The position numbers and the translations under genes were made by a program. From contig NZ_JOJP01000001.1 in NCBI RefSeq assembly GCF_000710775.1, forward strand, positions 2,804,968 through 2,868,967: a DNA stretch of 64,000 nt, in the 5' to 3' direction. The notes beneath the pieces are model-generated. The model had not been told where the DNA came from and did not search any database. It was given only the letters and a program-made list of their open reading frames with translations. The DNA is from Endozoicomonas elysicola. GTDB lineage: Bacteria; Pseudomonadota; Gammaproteobacteria; Pseudomonadales; Endozoicomonadaceae. Below are positions 1 to 9,011 of this stretch, one piece after another. Within the stretch, counting starts at the first letter, position 1, and each line of letters opens with the position of its first letter.

Positions 1-403
1 TGGCAATACCCCGGTAGGCTTCCTGAACCAGTTGCGGGTTCCAGGAAGCAGCTTGAGCCAGGGGGATGGGCAGAACGGTTTGCTGACCGTAGATCACATC
101 CCGAGCCACAATCAGAGGAATGCCAAGACGGCTCTCTTCAACGGCCACCCGCTGTATTTCATTCAGTGTTGATGGATCGACCGTGAGCCCGGGCGCATTT
201 CCTGCCCAGGCGGTATCTGCCAGAATTCGTGACCCCCAGCGTCCCTGTCGAACACCTTCAAGGTAAGCCTCCCGGTTGGCCTCAAACTCCAGCATGGGGG
301 TCTGGCACAGCTGACCGATTTTCTCCGCAAGGGTCATGCGGGACAGAAGGTCCTGAACACGCTCTTCAATGGGGAGCGTGGCATCCTGATATGGGGTACT
401 CAT
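1..403 (-). CDS. GH3 family beta-glucosidase, N-terminal part (runs off window)
   Basis: This open frame begins with ATG at 403 and is still open at position 1, so only the first 134 residues are visible. They begin MSTPYQDATLPIEERVQDLL and contain RMTLAEKIGQLCQ and a later ARDVIYGQQTVLP stretch, which correspond to the conserved N-terminal barrel segments of BglX-type GH3 enzymes. No signal peptide is visible, which suggests a cytoplasmic enzyme, unlike the GH3 at 34 kb. It follows the ABC transporter genes on the same strand, so it probably hydrolyses imported beta-glucosides. A MITE-like element separates it from the upstream gene and may affect co-transcription. The nucleophile region is outside the window. 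Confidence 0.85.
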   Translation of the reverse strand, partial: MSTPYQDATLPIEERVQDLLSRMTLAEKIGQLCQTPMLEFEANREAYLEGVRQGRWGSRILADTAWAGNAPGLTVDPSTLNEIQRVAVEESRLGIPLIVARDVIYGQQTVLPIPLAQAASWNPQLVQEAYRGIA

Positions 404-453
404 GATAGTTCCATCAACAGCGTCGTTTATTTTGAGTTCTGAGCAGCATCAAT

Positions 454-621
454 CTAGGAGGCTGTCCGAGAATAGCGCCCGTAGCGAGGATGGCAGAAAA
501 TTGAGGATCAAAAATCCTTTTTGTGAGGTGAATAGTGGTTCTATTTGCCAAACAAAAAGGATTTTTTAGACCAATTTGCTGCCACCGCAGTAGGGCAGTC
601 TATTCTCGGACAGGCTCCTAG
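454..621. mobile_element. MITE-like palindromic element, about 168 bp
   Basis: The ends are 22-bp inverted repeats (454-475 and 600-621, core GGCTGTCCGAGAATAG) with one mismatch. The interior is also largely self-complementary: AAAAATCCTTTTTGT near 510 pairs with ACAAAAAGGATTTTTT near 560. The whole unit could fold as one long hairpin. It has no coding capacity, which fits a non-autonomous miniature element mobilised in trans. It lies between two genes of the minus-strand operon, and its end supplies the TAG stop of the upstream gene at 618-620. No target-site duplication was clear, and no second copy was seen in the window. Confidence 0.65.
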
Positions 622-1091
622 TGGTGTGTAAACTCTGGAAATGCTTCGGTCAGAAATTCCGTCATCTCGGTGGCCAGTTGCTCATCACCATTTTGTCTGG
701 CCCGCTCCTGCAGTTCGACAGCGGCCTCCGGGACATAACGCAGATCCAGCTGAACGTAGATATCGATAAATTTCAGCAGTTCAGCGTCTGACAGTTTTGG
801 CAGAACCTCACTGGCAGCGGTGATAGCCTGCTGATAGAAACCGGGTCTCGGGCCTAACAGGCTGGATTCCCAGGTTTCGATTACCTGCTGATAGCCCCCC
901 AGGTAGGGGTCTTCAAGGCGCAGTTCGAGCTTGTTCATACCTTTCAGGGCGGTTACCCATTCACCCTGCTGCATTTGCTCCTGGGCATACTCGAAGTAAG
1001 CACTGGACTGGCGGTAAGCCGTAATCCAGGCCGCACAGTAAGCCAGCAATAGAAACAGGCCGATAAGAGAGAGTTTTTTCCCGAGGCTCAT
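618..1091 (-). CDS. small membrane-anchored protein of the sugar ABC operon, unknown function
   Basis: This 157-residue protein has one N-terminal transmembrane segment (about residues 8-26) and then a helical, acidic soluble part, probably periplasmic. I do not recognise the family. Its start overlaps the stop of the preceding permease by one base (TAATG), so it is translationally linked to the transporter. A role as an accessory or stability factor of the ABC system is possible but is inferred only from position. The final His-His-stop lies where the MITE-like element begins, so the native C-terminus may have been altered by the insertion. Confidence 0.75.
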   Translation of the reverse strand: MSLGKKLSLIGLFLLLAYCAAWITAYRQSSAYFEYAQEQMQQGEWVTALKGMNKLELRLEDPYLGGYQQVIETWESSLLGPRPGFYQQAITAASEVLPKLSDAELLKFIDIYVQLDLRYVPEAAVELQERARQNGDEQLATEMTEFLTEAFPEFTHH

Positions 1092-1912
1092 TACTTCACT
1101 CCTACCCCTGTAAATGCCTTGATAAAGTTTTTCTGCAGGAAGAAGAAAACAAAGACCACCGGTACTGCAATCATGGTGGTCATGGCCCAGAGCTGTTCCA
1201 GCTTGCCACCGGGTACATCGGACTGGAATTTGAACAGGGCCATCTGCAGGGTCAGCATGGAATCATCCCGGATATAGAGCAGGGGGCCCATAAAGTCGTT
1301 CCAGGCTCCCATAAACGTCAGAATGCCAACGGTTGCCAGGGCAGGGCGCAGCATGGGCAGCACCACCTTGAAGAAAATTCTGAACTCGCTGGCGCCGTCG
1401 ATTCTGGCGGCTTCCAGGTAGGCGTTATCGATCTGCTTCATGAACTGAACCAGCAGAAAAATGTTATAGGCACTGATCGACCCGGGAATGATCAACACGC
1501 GGTAGGTATTTATCCAGTTCCAGTCGTACATCATCATGTACACGGGAATGGTGAACAGGATCGCCGGGATCATCATGGAAGAGAGGATCAGCTTGAGCCA
1601 GAACTCCCGCCCGGGCATATTGGTCTTCACAATGGCAAAGGCCACCATGGAAGAGAACAGGCAGTTTAGTACGGTGACTGAGGTGGCAATAAAAATGGTG
1701 TTCAGGAAAATCCTGCCCAGGTTAATGCTGTTAAAGACCTCGATGTATCCCCGGAACGACCAGTCCGTAGGGAGAGCGTTCGGTGTGTGCATGATCTCTG
1801 CTCCTGTTTTAAAGGAGTTGATGATCATGAAGAAAAATGGATAGAGCACCACGATACTGGCCAGGATCAGTGACCCGTAAATCAGCCAGTGTTGTTTCTT
1901 AATGCGGATCAC
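1091..1912 (-). CDS. carbohydrate ABC transporter permease, MalG/UgpE type
   Basis: A 273-residue inner-membrane permease with about six transmembrane helices. The EAA loop contacted by the ATPase is visible as EAARIDGASEFRIFFKVVLP (about residues 167-186), typical of CUT1 sugar importers. The start overlaps the upstream permease stop by four bases. With the adjacent permease, the solute-binding protein at 2861 and probably the ATPase at 9012, it would form a complete importer for oligosaccharides. The exact substrate cannot be read from this subunit. Confidence 0.93.
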   Translation of the reverse strand: MIRIKKQHWLIYGSLILASIVVLYPFFFMIINSFKTGAEIMHTPNALPTDWSFRGYIEVFNSINLGRIFLNTIFIATSVTVLNCLFSSMVAFAIVKTNMPGREFWLKLILSSMMIPAILFTIPVYMMMYDWNWINTYRVLIIPGSISAYNIFLLVQFMKQIDNAYLEAARIDGASEFRIFFKVVLPMLRPALATVGILTFMGAWNDFMGPLLYIRDDSMLTLQMALFKFQSDVPGGKLEQLWAMTTMIAVPVVFVFFFLQKNFIKAFTGVGVK

Positions 1913-2790
1913 TGGTTGTCTCCCTTGCTGGTCAGTTTCAGCTGCATCATGGTCAGGGTATAAATAATCAGGGCCAGAAGCAGACCGATGGTAGAAGCCT
2001 GTCCCATCTTCATCTGCTCGAAGCCGGTCTGGTAGAGGTAGAGCACCGGTGTCAGAGCGGCATTGTATGGACCGCCCTGCAGGTCAAAGTTCATGAACAC
2101 TTCCACAAACATCTGCAGACCGTTGATGATGTTGATGGTGAGTACAAAGACAATCTGGGGTTTGATCATGGGCAGCGTGATGCAGGTCACCTTGCGCCAC
2201 CAGGAGGCGCCGTCCAGCTCGGCAGCCTCGTAAAGTGACTTATTGATGCTGGCAATACCGCCGAGAAAGATGATCATCTGTACACCGAACCACTTCCAGG
2301 AGCTGAATACCGCAATAACCGGCATGGGCAGCCACTGTTCAAACTTCCAGAACACCGGCTGGTCGAGCAACCCGGTGCCGACCAGTGAGCTCTGGATGGG
2401 GCCGGTAGGTGCTGCCAGAAAGTCAAAAATGATCATGGCGACGGTGATGGACGTAATAACCGGCACGAACAGAATGGTTCGGAACAGGCTGGCCATGAAT
2501 GTCACTTCATTCAGCATCAGGGCTGCGGTCAGAGCGATCACAAAGCTCAAAGCAACAAAGATGATCTGGTTGAACAGTACGTTAAAGAGTGACAGCCAGA
2601 ACTTGGCATCAGTCGCCACCATTAACCAGTTACCCAGACCGACAAATCGAGTGTTTTCCGGATTCAGAACGTTGATGTCGAGAAAACTGTTCTGAAATGA
2701 GAGGAAAAACGGGTAAAGCAAAAACACCAGAAAATAGAGGATCCATGGCATTAAAAAGAGGTATGCGATCCAGTTTTCTTTAAACTTCAT
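1909..2790 (-). CDS. carbohydrate ABC transporter permease, MalF/UgpA type
   Basis: A 293-residue permease with an N-terminal helix (WIAYLFLMPWILYFLVFLLYPFF) and the EAA loop EAAELDGASWWRKVTCITLP near residues 189-208. It pairs with the MalG-type permease that overlaps its 3' end. CUT1 importers use such heterodimers to bring di- and oligosaccharides into the cytoplasm. It lies 70 bp downstream of the solute-binding protein gene on the same strand, with no terminator seen between them. Confidence 0.93.
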   Translation of the reverse strand: MKFKENWIAYLFLMPWILYFLVFLLYPFFLSFQNSFLDINVLNPENTRFVGLGNWLMVATDAKFWLSLFNVLFNQIIFVALSFVIALTAALMLNEVTFMASLFRTILFVPVITSITVAMIIFDFLAAPTGPIQSSLVGTGLLDQPVFWKFEQWLPMPVIAVFSSWKWFGVQMIIFLGGIASINKSLYEAAELDGASWWRKVTCITLPMIKPQIVFVLTINIINGLQMFVEVFMNFDLQGGPYNAALTPVLYLYQTGFEQMKMGQASTIGLLLALIIYTLTMMQLKLTSKGDNQ

Positions 2791-2860
2791 GTCCTGTGAC
2801 CTGTAATAAATGTGCCGGAAAAAGCCATGTTGTTGATAACGGTTCCTGATAAAATGGGAG

Positions 2861-4102
2861 TTACTGTTTTAACAACGCTCTTGCTTCCAGGCCTGCCTGA
2901 TGAACAGCCGCTTCCGGTTCCATTTCTCCTTTGACGACGACTTTCGAGTAATACTTCAGAATAATGTTGGCAACATCCGATACATTAACGAACGATTCAT
3001 TCATCACGGTATGCTTCAGCTGATCAACAAAGGGTTTAACGTCGGGTTGTTGAAAATAGGGATCGTTCTGCAGCGCAGCCAATGTTGGTAATTGTTCAAG
3101 GGCTTTACAGGCGGTCAGGTTAATGTCGCTTTCCATTAACAGTTGAATCAACTGCCAGCTGTGCCGTTCTTCTTCACGAGTGCCTTTGAACATCATCAGG
3201 GCACGGCCATCCAGGTTGGAATAGTGGGGCATACCGGCTTCAGGCACCGGAATTGGAGCGATACCCACATCCCTGCCAATTTGCATGGGGCCGCCAGCGG
3301 CATCCTGAAGATTGGCTTTCCAGCCAAATCCGTATTGCAACCACATACCGATGCTTCTGGAGAAGAAGTTTTGTTCCATGGTCAGTGGGGAGTATTTCTG
3401 GGCCTGCTGCATGGTGGCGAAAAAGTCCGCCATGCCCGCCTCTTCACGGTCAAACGCAGGGTGAGTACCGTAACGGTTGAGCAGCTGGTGCTGGCCTTCA
3501 TTAAAGTTGTAATACACCTGGGCAAGCATATTCCAGTACCAGCTACCGGTGGACAGTACATCGTTCCACATGACTGTACCGTATACCGTGTTCCCATTTT
3601 TCCGTGCTGGCAGCTGACTGATCTTTTCAGCCGTGGCTAAGAATTCACGCCAGGTGACCGGTGGTTTCTCAGGATCCAGTCCGGCTTCCACAAACAGGTC
3701 CTTGTTGTAGATCATCATCTGGGTAGTGGCATGCCAGGGGATGTAATAGTGGCGGCCAAAGTTTTCCTGCATGAACAGAGGGTCGATGCGTTGATTCAGC
3801 TCATCAAAGCCCGTGTATTGATCCAGATAGGAAAGACGACCCAGTTTGGCATAACGGGCGACCTGATAACCAAAGATACCGGCATAGACATTGGGGCCAT
3901 CACCGGCGGCCATTCGAGTTTCCAGATTACCGTCATTGGTTACAATTAATTCAACATCAGGGAAACGACGTTCATATTCCGGCTTGATTACTTCGGTGAC
4001 AAAGGTCATGTAATCGCCGGAAGGCACCATGAATTCAATCTGTTCTTTCGCCAGCGCAAAGGGGGTAAATGCGATCAGAGCAATTGCTAACCATTTATAC
4101 AT
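2861..4102 (-). CDS. extracellular solute-binding protein of a sugar ABC importer (family 1)
   Basis: A 413-residue periplasmic protein with a signal peptide (MYKWLAIALIAFTPFALA, cleavage near residue 18). Its layout resembles family-1 sugar-binding proteins, with an MMIYNKDLFVEAGLDPEKPP segment and Trp-rich stretches (WYWNML, GFGWKANL) that may line the sugar cleft. It is the first gene of the permease operon. An AAACGTTT site lies 29 bp upstream of the start, so it probably belongs to the LacI regulon. Given the GH94 enzyme nearby, beta-glucooligosaccharides are a reasonable substrate guess, but this is inference. Confidence 0.9.
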   Translation of the reverse strand: MYKWLAIALIAFTPFALAKEQIEFMVPSGDYMTFVTEVIKPEYERRFPDVELIVTNDGNLETRMAAGDGPNVYAGIFGYQVARYAKLGRLSYLDQYTGFDELNQRIDPLFMQENFGRHYYIPWHATTQMMIYNKDLFVEAGLDPEKPPVTWREFLATAEKISQLPARKNGNTVYGTVMWNDVLSTGSWYWNMLAQVYYNFNEGQHQLLNRYGTHPAFDREEAGMADFFATMQQAQKYSPLTMEQNFFSRSIGMWLQYGFGWKANLQDAAGGPMQIGRDVGIAPIPVPEAGMPHYSNLDGRALMMFKGTREEERHSWQLIQLLMESDINLTACKALEQLPTLAALQNDPYFQQPDVKPFVDQLKHTVMNESFVNVSDVANIILKYYSKVVVKGEMEPEAAVHQAGLEARALLKQ

Positions 4103-4130
4103 CTTTTAAACCTTTAATAAACAGGGCAGA

Positions 4131-4138
4131 AAACGTTT
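4131..4138 (-). promoter_or_regulatory. LacI-type operator-like site upstream of solute-binding protein gene
   Basis: AAACGTTT lies 29 bp before the ATG at 4102. The flanks are less symmetric (AAAACGTTTGC) than the GAAACGTTTC sites elsewhere in the window, so binding is probably weaker. The remaining intergenic region up to 4332 shows nothing else clear. Confidence 0.5.
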
Positions 4139-4332
4139 GCTACGGGCACAGTCATCTCTCATCAGCAATAGTGAGGAAACAAAAAAACTGTCTGTTATTC
4201 CTGTTTAGAAAACAGTGGAGCGTTCTGTTATCAATTGAAACTCGCCTGTTTTAGTAATGACTGAACAGGCGGATTCATTTTTCTATTGAATAAGTTAATG
4301 ACGATATAAGCTTTAAATGACCACTTGTTTAA

Positions 4333-5319
4333 TTAAAGGGTCTCCCTTTTGATTAAATTGGTTGGAATGATTTTTGGTGAATCAATATTGTCATCACCAT
4401 TAATGGCGCTGAACAGGGTTTCTGCCGCCAGGGTGCCCATTTCCAGCTTCTGGTGGGAAATGGTGGTCAGGGCAGGAACGGTCATTTCCGATTCACGGAT
4501 ATCATCGAAGCCGACCAGCCTGAGATCGCCGGGAATGGTGACGCCATGTTCCCGTGCTGCTCGAATGATGCCAATAGCCATTTCATCGTTACCGGAAAAA
4601 ATGGCCCTGGGGGCGATGCCTTTGGCCAGCAGCGCTTTCATTTGCTGATAGCCACTTTCTTCCGTGAAATCTGCGGGAATAATAAAGTCTTTATTGAATT
4701 CAACGTTGAAATAACCCAGGGCGGCGATGTACCCATCAAGGCGCTTCTGGTTATCGTAGGAATCCTGTGGGCCACTGAAGAAATAAACCTCTTTACAGCC
4801 AGAGGAGATCAGTGCCTTGGTTGCTGCAAAAGCGCCACCGAAATTGTCAATAAGAATGCTGTAGATGTGTGGTGCCTGAATTTCCCGGTCAAGTACCACC
4901 AGTGGAAGATCTTCAGATGCGACCGAATGCAAAAACTGATCGTCGAAAGAGTTGGTGAGAACAATGGCGCCATCCACCATTCGGTCACGGAGGTATTTAT
5001 AGGCCGTTGAGTGCTCTTCACCATAGAGACTGCAGGCGACGAGGTCGTAACCCATTTTGTGGACCGTCCGCTCTATGCCGCGGGCAATCTCACTGTAAAT
5101 AGGGCCAAACCATGAGTTGAAGAACAGACCAATAGCGCGTGTTTTTTTCTGTTTTAACATTTTGGCGTTGCCATTGGCTACGTAATTCAGCCGTTTGGCG
5201 ACCTCCAGAACACGCTTCCGGGTCTCTTCACTGATTCGCTCATTGCCATTGATGGCATAGGAAACCGTCGAAATGGAAACTTTGGCTTCTCTGGCAACGT
5301 CTTTTATGGTCGCTTTCAC
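4333..5319 (-). CDS. LacI-family transcriptional repressor
   Basis: A 328-residue regulator. Residues 1-60 form the LacI helix-turn-helix and hinge (IKDVAREAKVSISTVSYAIN, then NYVANGNAKML), followed by a periplasmic-binding-protein-like effector domain with the usual GCKEVYFFSGPQDS and LRLVGFDDI segments. The start is GTG at 5319, preceded by AGGAG at suitable spacing. It lies between the GH94 and solute-binding protein genes on the same strand. LacI proteins of this type bind palindromes with a central CG. GAAACGTTTC sites recur through the next 35 kb, so this is the best candidate for the regulator of the whole locus. The inducer is probably a pathway oligosaccharide, which is not provable here. 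Confidence 0.93.
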   Translation of the reverse strand: MKATIKDVAREAKVSISTVSYAINGNERISEETRKRVLEVAKRLNYVANGNAKMLKQKKTRAIGLFFNSWFGPIYSEIARGIERTVHKMGYDLVACSLYGEEHSTAYKYLRDRMVDGAIVLTNSFDDQFLHSVASEDLPLVVLDREIQAPHIYSILIDNFGGAFAATKALISSGCKEVYFFSGPQDSYDNQKRLDGYIAALGYFNVEFNKDFIIPADFTEESGYQQMKALLAKGIAPRAIFSGNDEMAIGIIRAAREHGVTIPGDLRLVGFDDIRESEMTVPALTTISHQKLEMGTLAAETLFSAINGDDNIDSPKIIPTNLIKRETL

Positions 5320-5375
5320 CGCAATGCTCCTTTAGTTTTCAGGAAAGAGTTCTTGCGAAAAGAGAGGTTTGCGGG

Positions 5376-5426
5376 AAAGCCCTCGAAATACTCACAGACT
5401 ATTGACTGTGAGTATTTCGAGGCTTT
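5376..5426. repeat. strong inverted repeat between GH94 and LacI genes
   Basis: A perfect 17-bp arm (5381-5397, CCTCGAAATACTCACAG) pairs with 5406-5422 across an 8-base loop, and the stem extends by about five pairs with one bulged base. It lacks a long T tract on either strand, so it may be a REP-like or mRNA-processing hairpin rather than a simple terminator. Confidence 0.7.
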
Positions 5427-5481
5427 CATCTTCTCATTCAGGCTCAGTCCAGCAGTTGAAACGATTCTATCAGTAACCTTG

Positions 5482-5513
5482 GTCCGGGGCATCAATAATT
5501 TGATGCCCCGGAC
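5482..5513. repeat. perfect palindrome downstream of GH94
   Basis: The arms GTCCGGGGCATCA (5482-5494) and TGATGCCCCGGAC (5501-5513) flank a 6-base AT loop. It lies about 75 bp past the GH94 stop on the minus strand. No U tract follows, so termination is uncertain. It may stabilise the upstream message. Confidence 0.6.
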
Positions 5514-5587
5514 TTTGATTGAGTACGAAATAATCAGCGTTTGAGCCGTTATTGGTTCTTGTCTGAAAACTCCGTACTTTTCCATGT

Positions 5588-8500
5588 TTACAGCCAGATT
5601 TCCAGTAGATTATCCGTTGCAGAAAGCGTGCTTTCCAGAACGTCTTTTTCGACCAGAACCCCTCCGGTGCGGTATGGGTTGGCCAGCTGAGTAAACGTCA
5701 GTGGTTTATCATTCAGGCAAACCTTTTTCGGTGTGTGTTCGCCCTGTTCAGGGTGAATGATAATCTGGCATGGTTTGTCAAAAATCCGGAAGTTCAGCGT
5801 TACCTTGCCCAGTGTTCTGGCAATCACCGGATCCAGCACCAGTGACTGCTGCTGGTAACGGATGCCCAGTACGCTGCTGATCAGCTGGTTAATATAGATA
5901 CCCGGTCCACTGGAATAGATTCTCCAGCCACCTTTCACCTTGACGTCGCCGGTTCTCAGTTGCTGGAAGTTGTCATACGCTTCATAGCGGTCATTGAACT
6001 TGCCATCAGAGCTGGAGAAATAGGCATTGGACTGACGCAGTTCAGCGTTAGGCACTGCAGACTGAATCCCAACCGGAATAATTTTGTAGAGGTTTTCAAA
6101 GACCGTTTCTGCCTTACCCATCTTGCACAGTGCTTCAATGAAGCGGATGTGCGCGTGGCAGTATTGCAGGCCAACTTCACGACCCAGGTTGGCGGCCAGT
6201 TCGGCACGTTTGAAATAACTCTGCTTACCGGCCTTGTATTCCGCCATGCGGTCCATCAGTCGAACACCGTCCGGGCAGAGCAGATGTTCATGGATAATGG
6301 CCATATGTTTTTCGGCCAGTTCCGGATCAAACGTCTCGGAAATGATCGAACGGGAGCCAGGCAGCAGACGGTATTTAATGCCGGTTTTCTGGTCCGCAGG
6401 GTGCAGCAGGTACTCCACCTGACTGGTATCGCCATTGGCAAAATGAATAAAGCCGGCAATCACACCATCTTTGATCAGGTAGCGGTGGTAATCGGCCTCC
6501 ATTTTTTCAGCAAGAAGGTTCAGCTCATTGATAAAGGCGTCATACTGGCCATGACCGGCAAGCGCCTTACTCATGGTTTTCAGGGTTTGCAGCGTCAGTG
6601 GAATCGTCCAGCCACTGACCATGTTTTCCCGCAGCGCCTGGTTGGCTGGCTGCAAGGTGTCGTCCCAGTCGCCATCGCCGTAGCAGGACAGGCTGGTACC
6701 AGGCACCAGGCTGTCAATGATATGCTTCAGCTGTCTTTCAACATGGGCAAAGAGACTGACTGTCTGTTCGGTAAAGCCAAAACCTTCCTCAATCGCCGTA
6801 TAAGGCAACTGCTTGTCCAGAATGGCCAGATCTCCGGTTGCTACCAGATAGTCTGCCAGTGCCTTCATCGGCCAGACCACTACATCCCCATGAGCATCTT
6901 CCTGCTGGATACGGGCGTACTGGTCGAACATGAACCACTGAGGCCAGGTACCGGTTTCCAGATGCTGATGGCTGTAGATGGTTTCCAGCAGGGCTGCCGC
7001 ACGGTCATAACGCTGCAGGGACATAAAGAATTCGAACGGTCCCTGGGAAACATCACGGGTACCCCAGGCGGCGCCAGAGTATTGCTCCAGACCATGAGGC
7101 GTACTGTAATGCACCAGTGCATTGTGGGTGAACCACTGCATGGTATCGTTCAGTTTGTCCGCGTTGTGATGGTCATGTTCGAAATCAATATTGAACTGGT
7201 TGATCAGCTGGTTCTGGGCGTCCTGAAACGCAGTGGTTTCCCTGTCGAAGTCCAGTGTTTCCGGTGCCGATTGCTGCTGATCCCACAGGGAGCCAGTGAT
7301 GGTGAGCGATGCCTGACCTTCAACGGTGCCGGAGAGCACCAGGTAGCGAACCGGGCCATTGCCGTCTTCCTGTACCAGGTCAACCTGATTCAGGCAGCTG
7401 TCAGTACGCAGGGTATAGCTGAGTTCCGGCAGTGTGTCGGCAATCAGTGCATTGTCGCCAGTGATATGAATCAGGTTGCCTTCCTGATGAACCTGGACAT
7501 GGCTTTCATGCTCATTATTGGCCATCAGCAGCTGATGGGTGATCATCAGTTCAAGAGGTTGATCATAGCCTTCAGCCTTGATATCCATCTGAATAGCAGG
7601 CGCGCTCTGGGCACTGAAACAGCGCACCTGGATAAAGCCATTCTGGAATTTATAGACCCAGAGAGAGTGGTTGGCGCCAGCCTCATAGGCAGAAGGCATG
7701 GTCAACAGGTGATAGGTTTCACCCTGCTTGACCCAGATACGCTGGCCACTGGATTTAAACAGGTTGAGAAAGCTGCGTTCAACCCCGAGAAGTTTGTTAA
7801 AGGATGTATTGCCCAGCACCACATGGGAGTTGAATACACCATAGATACCATGGGTTGAGCTCATGACCGCGTTGGCAAAATCCTGGTTATTACCGGATGC
7901 AATCATGTGGCCGGTCGCTCTTTCCAGATGCTGCTCTTTTGCCTTAAGAGTGACATAGCAGCTGTTTTCCCTGAAAAAGGACAGAAGTTCGCCGCCTTCT
8001 GTTTCCGGGAACCGGCGCTGCTCACCAAAGAAACGGGTGATCTCGTTTTCGTTTAATGTTTCACCAATAATCACCGCTGGTTGGGTCAGGCAATTCTCTT
8101 TCAGTCCGGACAGGTCAACAGCAGCGCTATTACTGTGATCAACGGACGAGTAGTGCTGCCTGATATCGGCAACCGGCAGAGCCTCGCTCACATTGGATGA
8201 TGGCATATTGTCCTGGAAATCCAGGTAAAAAACATGACTGGAGTGTTCGCCAGTAGTCAGCTGGATATCCTGAGTCTGAAGCGCAATATACGCCATCTCA
8301 AACTGGTAGCGTTTATCATCCAGCGCTGGCTTCAACAGGGCTTCAGGCTCATTGGTGAACTTGTAGCTTTTGCCAAAAAACTGAATACCGTCGGTAGAAA
8401 AGTGTGCCACTGGCTGGAATGAACCGATCTGTACCCATGGGTTACCACTGCTTTGTGGCAGGTTCTGACGGCAGCAGACGGTATAGCCAACACCTTCCAG

Positions 8501-9004
8501 CTGGAAGACCTGCTGATCGATGTACTGGCTGCAATAGGCTTCATTCGACTTGACCGCACCTTCATCGGCCAGGGCAATGTCCTGGCCGTAGATCAGGTCA
8601 TAGGTCAGCGAATCTTTGCCAAGATTTTCTACATTGGCGGTAAAAAATACGGTATTGCGATCTATAGCTACGCTGACCGTGACGGTTGCGCAGAATTGTT
8701 CTGTGCGGGTTGTCCAGGTGACTTCACCGGACTCGCTCCGACAGGTTTCAATCTGCCCGTTGAAATACATCAGCGGCGTTGCTGAAATCTGGCCGTTCTC
8801 TTTTGTACGCAGATAAATGTTGGCCAGGGCCAGTTCCATCTCCGGCGTGTCGTACTGGCTGACCATAATCTTGCCAGCCCGGATAGACTGAAGGACATGA
8901 TACTGGTTAAACGACAGTGAAATATTTTGACCGCTGAGCGTATGCTTGGCTGTTGAAATAGAGAAATTCATTGAAACTACGTCGTCTCCGTCGATATTTG
9001 TCAT
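5588..9004 (-). CDS. GH94 glycoside phosphorylase, probable 1,2-beta-oligoglucan phosphorylase
   Basis: A 1138-residue cytoplasmic protein with no signal peptide. The GH94 catalytic region contains YSGAAWGTRDVSQGPFEF and a GDGDWDDTLQP motif at about residues 776-786, where the general-acid aspartate is expected. Cellobiose and chitobiose phosphorylases have about 800 residues. The extra N-terminal beta-rich region and the total near 1100 fit 1,2-beta-oligoglucan (sophorooligosaccharide) phosphorylases. These release glucose 1-phosphate from imported beta-1,2-glucooligosaccharides. I chose ATG at 9004, eight bases after the ATPase stop. An earlier ATG at 9046 would overlap that gene. Specificity is inferred from length, motif flavour and neighbours. 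The GH94 family call is firm. Confidence 0.88.
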   Translation of the reverse strand: MTNIDGDDVVSMNFSISTAKHTLSGQNISLSFNQYHVLQSIRAGKIMVSQYDTPEMELALANIYLRTKENGQISATPLMYFNGQIETCRSESGEVTWTTRTEQFCATVTVSVAIDRNTVFFTANVENLGKDSLTYDLIYGQDIALADEGAVKSNEAYCSQYIDQQVFQLEGVGYTVCCRQNLPQSSGNPWVQIGSFQPVAHFSTDGIQFFGKSYKFTNEPEALLKPALDDKRYQFEMAYIALQTQDIQLTTGEHSSHVFYLDFQDNMPSSNVSEALPVADIRQHYSSVDHSNSAAVDLSGLKENCLTQPAVIIGETLNENEITRFFGEQRRFPETEGGELLSFFRENSCYVTLKAKEQHLERATGHMIASGNNQDFANAVMSSTHGIYGVFNSHVVLGNTSFNKLLGVERSFLNLFKSSGQRIWVKQGETYHLLTMPSAYEAGANHSLWVYKFQNGFIQVRCFSAQSAPAIQMDIKAEGYDQPLELMITHQLLMANNEHESHVQVHQEGNLIHITGDNALIADTLPELSYTLRTDSCLNQVDLVQEDGNGPVRYLVLSGTVEGQASLTITGSLWDQQQSAPETLDFDRETTAFQDAQNQLINQFNIDFEHDHHNADKLNDTMQWFTHNALVHYSTPHGLEQYSGAAWGTRDVSQGPFEFFMSLQRYDRAAALLETIYSHQHLETGTWPQWFMFDQYARIQQEDAHGDVVVWPMKALADYLVATGDLAILDKQLPYTAIEEGFGFTEQTVSLFAHVERQLKHIIDSLVPGTSLSCYGDGDWDDTLQPANQALRENMVSGWTIPLTLQTLKTMSKALAGHGQYDAFINELNLLAEKMEADYHRYLIKDGVIAGFIHFANGDTSQVEYLLHPADQKTGIKYRLLPGSRSIISETFDPELAEKHMAIIHEHLLCPDGVRLMDRMAEYKAGKQSYFKRAELAANLGREVGLQYCHAHIRFIEALCKMGKAETVFENLYKIIPVGIQSAVPNAELRQSNAYFSSSDGKFNDRYEAYDNFQQLRTGDVKVKGGWRIYSSGPGIYINQLISSVLGIRYQQQSLVLDPVIARTLGKVTLNFRIFDKPCQIIIHPEQGEHTPKKVCLNDKPLTFTQLANPYRTGGVLVEKDVLESTLSATDNLLEIWL

Positions 9005-9011
9005 GATTCTT

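Noticed and set aside
5316..5585. 89-codon minus-strand frame between GH94 and LacI genes
   Set aside because: It is largely made of the two palindromes in this gap, and its N-terminal and C-terminal parts repeat inverted-repeat sequence rather than protein-like sequence.
5960..7858. Long open frame (632 codons) on the plus strand, opposite GH94
   Set aside because: It is wholly antisense to a clear GH94 gene, has no recognisable domain, and its length follows from the codon bias of the real gene.
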